From Deltaproteobacteria bacterium (lineage in GTDB: Bacteria > Desulfobacterota > Desulfobulbia > Desulfobulbales > VMSU01), in assembly GCA_021789795.1 (NCBI GenBank), contig JAJYJA010000078.1:1-10312 (forward strand): DNA of 10,312 nucleotides. The letters are read 5' to 3'. The notes under the pieces were generated by a model, which worked only from the letters and a program-made list of their open reading frames with translations, did not search any database and was not told where the DNA came from. Position numbers and translations under genes: made by a program. This document shows, piece by piece, positions 6,422-10,312 of the stretch. Numbering within the stretch: position 1 is the first letter of the stretch; every line of letters begins with the position of its first letter.

Positions 6422-6841
6422 ATGTCCGACCTCGTCCGCTTCGGCATCTCGATCACCGACGACCTCCTGCTCCGCTTCGACCGACTAATCGCCGACAAGG
6501 GCTACGTCAACCGCTCGGAGGCCATCCGCGACCTAATCCGCAACGCCCTGGTGGAGAGCGACTTGAGCCGGGGCGAGGGGGAGGCGATCGGCACCATCTC
6601 CATGGTCTACGACCACCACACCCGGGAGCTGGCCGACAAGCTGACCGAACACCAGCACAGCCATCAGAAGGAGATCATCTCCGCCCTGCACATCCACCTG
6701 GATCACCACCACTGCCTGGAGGTGGTGGTGGCCAAGGGCCGCGCCCGGGAGATTCAACGCCTGGCGGACGAACTGATCGGCACCAAGGGGGTGAAGCACG
6801 GCAAGCTGATGATGAGCACCACCGGCAAGGACCTAGGATAG
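6422..6841 (+). CDS. nikR: NikR-type nickel-responsive transcriptional regulator
   Basis: A 139-residue DNA-binding protein close in length to E. coli NikR (133 aa). Residues 1-45 form a ribbon-helix-helix domain: the strand RFGISITDDLL, then the helices DRLIADKGYVNRSEAIRDLI. The C-terminal ACT-like metal domain keeps all four residues that match the high-affinity nickel ligands: H79 (in TEHQHSH), H90 and H92 (LHIH), and C98 (HHHCLE). The end, GVKHGKL, also matches NikR. In known species Ni(II) promotes binding to palindromic operators and represses nickel import; other targets include hydrogenase and urease genes. No nik transporter or nickel enzyme is in the window, and I saw no GTATGA-N16-TCATAC operator. 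The unusual neighbour is glgP just upstream. The gene converges with the mosaic gene, with only 10 bp between stop codons and no terminator. Confidence 0.92.
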   Translation: MSDLVRFGISITDDLLLRFDRLIADKGYVNRSEAIRDLIRNALVESDLSRGEGEAIGTISMVYDHHTRELADKLTEHQHSHQKEIISALHIHLDHHHCLEVVVAKGRAREIQRLADELIGTKGVKHGKLMMSTTGKDLG

Positions 6842-6851
6842 ACGGGCCGCC

Positions 6852-8129
6852 TCAGCGCCATCTTGACGCAAGACTATTGATTTGCCCAGGAGAATAAAAG
6901 TAATTCATAAATTTTGAACCATAAATCGACTGCAACTCTGCTACGGTAGGTTTATATCTGGAATTAAATTTTTTATAGATCGGCTGATACCACTTGTAAC
7001 TTGCCAGGTTGTCATGTCGCAACTTAAAATCATCCAGTCCCATAAATTTTCCCAGCTCTCCCGCCACTTCATCTAAATTTTCCAACCTGATGATAATCAT
7101 CCGCACCCTTCCGCTCTTGCTCTCGTAGGTCTGAAATCCCCGCTCCCAGTCAAATGGCTTGGCGTAAACATCAATAAAATGCCGGTCTATATCTGGATAA
7201 TAGAAGTGTGATTTAAGCAGGTTGTCGTACCAGGAACTAACCGAGCTTCCGGTGTTCAGCCGCCGTAGATGCCCGATTATCGCCTGTTCCTGCTGCTCGT
7301 AGGGCATCGCCTGGAATTCCTCCACCCCGGCGATGAAGTAGTCGTTACGCCACGGCTCGCGGTAGTTCATCGACTGGAAGATGGTGGAGATGTTGCGGGC
7401 CAGAAGGTCGCGCACCAGGCTGATGATGACGAATTCCTCCTCCGAGTGGTGGAGAACGTCGTAAAGCGGCTTGATCGAGTGGGTCTGGATGAGGTTGTGG
7501 TGGATCAGCCAGCGGGGAGACTCACCGACCACCGGCGCCAGGCTGATTCCGGGATTGGCGTAAGGCCTAAGCGACTTGAACACCGTCGAGGAGCCGACCT
7601 TGCCCATCTGCCAGATGAAGACCTTCTGGTCGATGCCCCTGACCTTCCGATCTCTGGCGGGGCAGACGCGGGGGCCTGACTCCGGGGCCGGACGGATGAT
7701 GACGTTGCCAGGCCCGGTCGTCTGCGGGATGAGATAGACGCTGAAGTCCGCCCTCCCCCCCGCCGCCTCCCAGGCGATCCGCCCCTCCTCGACCGCGAAC
7801 TGGCCCGGCACGAAGCGCCCCGCCGCCTCGCGGATCGCCGCCCGCAGTTCCCGCGAGGCCGCCTGGTCAATCCTCGCCACCCGGCGCAGCACCCCCTCCA
7901 CCCGGAAGCAGACCTCGTCCCCGCCGCTGTCGGCGGGCTCCAGGTGGATGTCGCTTGCGGCAAGGCGCCTCCCCTCATCCAGCAGGGCGGCCAGGGCGGC
8001 CCGCCGCTGACCGGGCTGGGCGAGCCGCGCCGTCAGCCAACGGCCCAACTCCGCCAGCCGCGCCGTCAGGTCGCCCCGGATGGGAACTTCGTGAGCGACC
8101 GCCTTATCTTTATCAATACAATTAGTCAC
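6852..8129 (-). CDS. Mosaic protein: GspE/PilB-like N-terminal region fused to a sulfotransferase-like domain
   Basis: A 425-residue protein of two unlike parts. Residues about 45-147 resemble the region ahead of the ATPase core in type II secretion/type IV pilus ATPases: ASDIHLEP (58-65), CFRVEGVLRRV (74-84), EEGRIAW and the strand FSVYLIPQTTGPGNVIIRP. No Walker A or B motif follows. After a short linker, residues about 168-425 look like a sulfotransferase/capsule-synthesis domain: KVFIWQMGKVGSST (169-182, resembling a 5'-phosphosulfate loop), SLVRDLLARNIS (237-248, resembling the R-D...R-x-x-S 3'-phosphate motif), and a C-terminal YKWYQPIYKKF with MNYFYSPGQIN, similar to the NKWYS capsular family. 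A likely activity is sulfate transfer to a glycan, by inference only. The GTG start lies 10 nt after the preceding stop with a weak AGG, so it is probably coupled to the formate dehydrogenase operon. GC falls sharply toward the 3' end, suggesting joined origins. Confidence 0.7.
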   Translation of the reverse strand: MTNCIDKDKAVAHEVPIRGDLTARLAELGRWLTARLAQPGQRRAALAALLDEGRRLAASDIHLEPADSGGDEVCFRVEGVLRRVARIDQAASRELRAAIREAAGRFVPGQFAVEEGRIAWEAAGGRADFSVYLIPQTTGPGNVIIRPAPESGPRVCPARDRKVRGIDQKVFIWQMGKVGSSTVFKSLRPYANPGISLAPVVGESPRWLIHHNLIQTHSIKPLYDVLHHSEEEFVIISLVRDLLARNISTIFQSMNYREPWRNDYFIAGVEEFQAMPYEQQEQAIIGHLRRLNTGSSVSSWYDNLLKSHFYYPDIDRHFIDVYAKPFDWERGFQTYESKSGRVRMIIIRLENLDEVAGELGKFMGLDDFKLRHDNLASYKWYQPIYKKFNSRYKPTVAELQSIYGSKFMNYFYSPGQINSLASRWR

Positions 8130-8139
8130 TACCTGGACA

Positions 8140-8979
8140 CTAAGACAGCTCCGCCTCCCTCAGGCCCCGCAGCTCGGCCAGGGTGAAGACCGGGCCGTGG
8201 GCGCAGACCAGCTTCGGCCCCAGGTGGCAGTGGCGGCAGACCCCCAGCCCGCACTTCATGTGGCGCTCCAGGGTGGTGATGATGTCCTGGTCGGAAAGGC
8301 CCAGGCGGGTCAGCTCCGCGGCCACGAAACGAAACATGACCGGCGGGCCGCAGATCAGGGCCGAGCTGCGGCCGGGATCGGGGCTGATCTGGGCAAACAG
8401 GGTGGTGACCAGGCCCACTTGGCCGGTCCAGCCCTCCCCGCCTTGATCCACGGTCAGCAGGCACTTGACCCCCGCTCGCCGCCAGCCCTCCAGCTCGGCG
8501 CCAAAGGCGATGTCGGCGGGCGAACGGCTGCCGTAGAGGAGGGTGAGCTGGCCGTACTCCCCCCGCCGGTCCAGACAGAGGTTGACCACCGAGGCCAGGG
8601 GGGCGAGGCCGATGCCCCCGGCCACGAAGATCAGGTCCCGGCCCTTGAGCTCGTCCACGGGAAATGGCCGGCCATAGGGCCCCCGCAATCCGACCAATTC
8701 ACCTGCGGTCATCCGGTGCAGGGCGGCGGTCAGACGTCCGGCCTTACGGACGCTCAGGGTCAGGCCGCCGGGCCGGGTGGGGCTGGAGCTGATGGAGATC
8801 GGCGCCTCGCCGCCGTGGGGCACCGAGACCATCACGAACTGGCCGGGCCGGTAGGTGAAGGCCCGGTGCCGCTCGGGATCGGTAAAGGCCAGCTCGAAGC
8901 TCTTGATCTGGCTGTTCTCCTCCGTAACCCGCAGGATGCGGGCCGGATACGGCAGATAGGGGTTGCCGTTGTCGGTCAT
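8140..8979 (-). CDS. AsrB/HydG-type FAD/NAD(P)-binding [2Fe-2S] electron-transfer subunit
   Basis: A 279-residue cytosolic flavoprotein of the ferredoxin-reductase type, like sulfhydrogenase gamma (HydG), anaerobic sulfite reductase B and PyrK. The FAD part shows YRPGQFVMVSVP (43-54) and PISISSSP (60-67). The nicotinamide-nucleotide part shows FVAGGIGLAPLASVV (118-132) and CGPP (210-213). The C-terminus carries C243, C248, C251 and C259 in a CxxxxCxxCx7C pattern, typical of the [2Fe-2S] cluster of this family. The start ATG overlaps the preceding stop as ATGA and has GAGGTG 7 nt upstream; longer in-frame starts would run into the upstream gene. With the Fe-S subunit and the formate dehydrogenase-like subunit upstream, it probably passes electrons between formate oxidation and NAD(P). 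NAD versus NADP preference cannot be read from the sequence by eye. Confidence 0.87.
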   Translation of the reverse strand: MTDNGNPYLPYPARILRVTEENSQIKSFELAFTDPERHRAFTYRPGQFVMVSVPHGGEAPISISSSPTRPGGLTLSVRKAGRLTAALHRMTAGELVGLRGPYGRPFPVDELKGRDLIFVAGGIGLAPLASVVNLCLDRRGEYGQLTLLYGSRSPADIAFGAELEGWRRAGVKCLLTVDQGGEGWTGQVGLVTTLFAQISPDPGRSSALICGPPVMFRFVAAELTRLGLSDQDIITTLERHMKCGLGVCRHCHLGPKLVCAHGPVFTLAELRGLREAELS

Positions 8980-10025
8980 TGGCGCACCTCGCAGACCAGG
9001 TCGATGAAGCGGACGATATCCACCCCGCCGAAGCAGATGCCCAGGCAGCGCCCGCAGCCGACGCAACTTGGCCGGCCATGCTCCCGCACGTCGTAGAGCA
9101 GCTTGTGGAGAAAGCGCTGCCGCAACTGGTCACGAGAGGCGTCCACCGGGTTGTGGCCCCCGGCCAGGCGGGTGAAGCCGCCGAAGGTGCAGGCGTCCCA
9201 GGAACGCTGGCGGATCCCCTCGGTGGCGGTGAGCTGCTGGTCGGTGATGGTGAAGCAGGTGCAGGTGGGGCAGACATAGGCGCAGCCGCCGCAGTCCTGA
9301 CAGCGCCGGGCCAGCCCCGCCCACAGCTCCTCTGGCAGGGGCTCGTCCGCCTGCAGGCGCCGGATGGCCTGCTCCAGATGCACCTGGCGCTGAAAGTGGC
9401 TGCGCGACTCCAGCAGGGCCTGGTACTGGGCCTTGCGATCCCCCTCCTCCGCCGGGGTGAAGAAGTGCCGCCAGCGGCCCACCAGCTCCGCCCCCCGGGC
9501 CCGGCCCACCTCCACCAGGTAACGGTCGCCCAGGTCGGTCAGTTGCAGGTCAAAGCCGTACTCCAGGAAGGGCCCGGTCTTGGTGCTGTTGCAAAAGCAG
9601 TTGGCAAAGGGCTGGTTGCAGGCCAGCGAGATGAGCAGCGAGTCGTGCCGCCGGGCGAAATAGTAGGGATCGCGGCCCCGCCTGGAGAAGATCACGTCCA
9701 GGTAGAGCACCGCCGACAGGTCGCAGGCCCGCACCCCGAAAAAGAGCAGGGGCCGGCCCGCCTCGGGCGGCTCGAAGCGGTAGCCGCCACCCTCCCCGTC
9801 CAGACGGTAGCGAAACATGGTCTCCTGCTGGGGGAAGAGGAAGGGCTTGAGCGAGGCCTGGGGCTGATGCTCCAGGTCGAGCTCCACCCCCGCCAAGTCA
9901 TCGACCTCGGCAAACAGGGTGTCGCCGTGCCGGTTCCTGAGCGGCGCCACCAGGCGGTGCTCCCGCATCAACCGGCGCAGCAGGCTTAAGGTATGGTCTT
10001 TTTTCAGGATCAGGTGGTCGTTCAT
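8976..10025 (-). CDS. AsrA/HydB-type 4Fe-4S electron-transfer subunit
   Basis: A 349-residue iron-sulfur protein of the family that includes sulfhydrogenase beta (HydB) and anaerobic sulfite reductase A. The N-terminal half has the family motif FFGVRACDLSAVLYLD (96-111), then ACNQPFANCFC (135-145). Two 4Fe-4S clusters are indicated by C242, C245, C248 and C252 (CQDCGGCAYVC) and C321, C324, C327 and C331 (CVGCGRCLGIC). The second lacks the usual Pro after its last Cys. The frame is open to a GTG at 10031, but AAGGTG lies 5 nt before the ATG at 10025 and overlaps that GTG, so the ATG is preferred. The gene overlaps the flavoprotein start (ATGA) and follows the formate dehydrogenase-like subunit after 39 nt. 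It probably wires the molybdopterin subunit to the flavoprotein. Confidence 0.87.
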   Translation of the reverse strand: MNDHLILKKDHTLSLLRRLMREHRLVAPLRNRHGDTLFAEVDDLAGVELDLEHQPQASLKPFLFPQQETMFRYRLDGEGGGYRFEPPEAGRPLLFFGVRACDLSAVLYLDVIFSRRGRDPYYFARRHDSLLISLACNQPFANCFCNSTKTGPFLEYGFDLQLTDLGDRYLVEVGRARGAELVGRWRHFFTPAEEGDRKAQYQALLESRSHFQRQVHLEQAIRRLQADEPLPEELWAGLARRCQDCGGCAYVCPTCTCFTITDQQLTATEGIRQRSWDACTFGGFTRLAGGHNPVDASRDQLRQRFLHKLLYDVREHGRPSCVGCGRCLGICFGGVDIVRFIDLVCEVRQ

Positions 10026-10039
10026 TATCACACCTTGAA

Positions 10040-10081
10040 GGTCTCGAAAGAAGGTAGCCGATGGCTAAGCAAAAGGGGCGA
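10040..10081 (-). repeat. Short repeat, copy 2 (spanning the formate dehydrogenase subunit stop)
   Basis: On the minus strand this 42-nt stretch matches 2413-2453 (plus strand) at about 35 positions. It begins inside the last codons of the formate dehydrogenase-like gene, so its CCTTTTGCTTAG supplies the stop codon. It continues into the gap before the Fe-S subunit. TAGCC-ATC-GGCTA forms a fully Watson-Crick 5-bp hairpin, and copy 1 keeps the pairing with G-U pairs. Confidence 0.6.
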
Positions 10082-10312
10082 GACGCACGGCGCAGACCTT
10101 GTACTCCGGGCACTGGGCCTTGGGGTCGCGGGCGGCGGAGGTCAAGAGGTTGATGGGCGTCTCCGGGAAGTGGAAGCTGGTGTACACCGAGCCCGGCGGG
10201 GTCTGCCCGGTGACCAAGGCCCGCACCGTGACCTCACCCCGCCGGGAGGCAAGCCGCACCAAGTCGCCAGTCCGCAGGCCGAGGGCCGCCGCGTCCTTGG
10301 GATGCACCTCCA
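10065..10312 (-). CDS. Formate dehydrogenase alpha-like molybdopterin oxidoreductase, C-terminal fragment
   Basis: Only the last 81 complete codons are in the window; the gene continues past the right edge. The visible part is a molybdopterin-dinucleotide-binding domain: VHPKDAAALGLRTGDLVRL, SRRGEVTVRALVTG, PPGSVYTSFHFPETPINLLT and DPKAQCPEYKVCAVRL. This matches the C-terminus of formate dehydrogenase H/NAD-linked FdhA proteins, where HF.E...N.LT and PE.K..AV are usual. The catalytic Sec/Cys and any N-terminal Fe-S domains lie outside, so formate is the best but not proven substrate. The end, LAPFA-stop, lies inside copy 2 of the short repeat. The Fe-S subunit follows after 39 nt, which argues for one operon encoding a formate-oxidising complex with a diaphorase-like module. 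Confidence 0.82.
   Translation of the reverse strand, partial: EVHPKDAAALGLRTGDLVRLASRRGEVTVRALVTGQTPPGSVYTSFHFPETPINLLTSAARDPKAQCPEYKVCAVRLAPFA

Noticed and set aside
8980..9066. Longer start for the flavoprotein subunit
   Set aside because: The extension lies in another frame of the Fe-S subunit gene, is Arg/Leu-rich without family similarity, and the ATGA overlap with a ribosome binding site explains the shorter start.
8197..9989. Long plus-strand open frames opposite the two electron-transfer subunits
   Set aside because: Their products are low-complexity G/A/Q/P/H-rich strings expected from antisense of high-GC genes. The minus-strand frames carry clear cofactor motifs.
10026..10031. 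GTG at 10031 as the start of the Fe-S subunit
   Set aside because: The likely Shine-Dalgarno AAGGTG overlaps this GTG, while it stands 5 nt from the ATG at 10025.

Overview
The window looks like chromosomal DNA from a GC-rich, Gram-negative anaerobe, most likely a member of the Desulfobacterota (former Deltaproteobacteria). The Gram-negative inference rests on a periplasmic OmpH/Skp chaperone, a Pal lipoprotein and an AmpG-type muropeptide permease. The anaerobe inference rests on a molybdopterin formate-dehydrogenase-like subunit followed by AsrA/HydB-type and AsrB/HydG-type electron-transfer subunits. The taxon is an inference from gene content and GC; no marker gene fixes it.

Layout. 1-60 has no gene but resembles a dispersed intergenic repeat. 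61-804 (-) is a degenerate receiver fused to a PilZ (c-di-GMP-binding) domain, divergent from 895-2391 (+), an AmpG-like permease. 2392-2588 holds copy 1 of a short repeat and the terminator of the next gene. 2589-3161 (-) is OmpH/Skp and 3330-3875 (-) is Pal, separated by a clear terminator, so they are probably independent units. 3876-4213 is a 338-bp divergent intergenic region with a good sigma70-type promoter for pal, a GC-rich hairpin with a T8 tract on the minus strand, and short AT-rich repeats. 4214-6397 (+) is an alpha-glucan phosphorylase, followed after 24 bp by a NikR-type nickel regulator (6422-6841, +).

The right third is a minus-strand operon read from the right edge: the C-terminal end of a formate dehydrogenase alpha-like subunit (10065-10312, cut by the window), an Fe-S subunit (8976-10025), an FAD/NAD(P)/[2Fe-2S] subunit (8140-8979, ATGA overlap), then a mosaic gene (6852-8129). 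The two electron-transfer subunits probably connect formate oxidation to NAD(P) and/or a low-potential carrier.

The strongest candidate for something new is the mosaic gene. Its first ~150 residues resemble the N-terminal part of a GspE/PilB ATPase without Walker motifs. Residues ~168-425 resemble a sulfotransferase/capsule-synthesis (NKWYS-like) domain. GC falls from roughly 80% at its 5' end to roughly 37% at its 3' end. A second, smaller lead is a ~41-nt repeat found after ampG and after the formate dehydrogenase subunit, in the same orientation relative to the preceding gene, whose differences keep a small RNA hairpin intact. I did not see a CRISPR array, tRNA, rRNA, transposase or phage gene.
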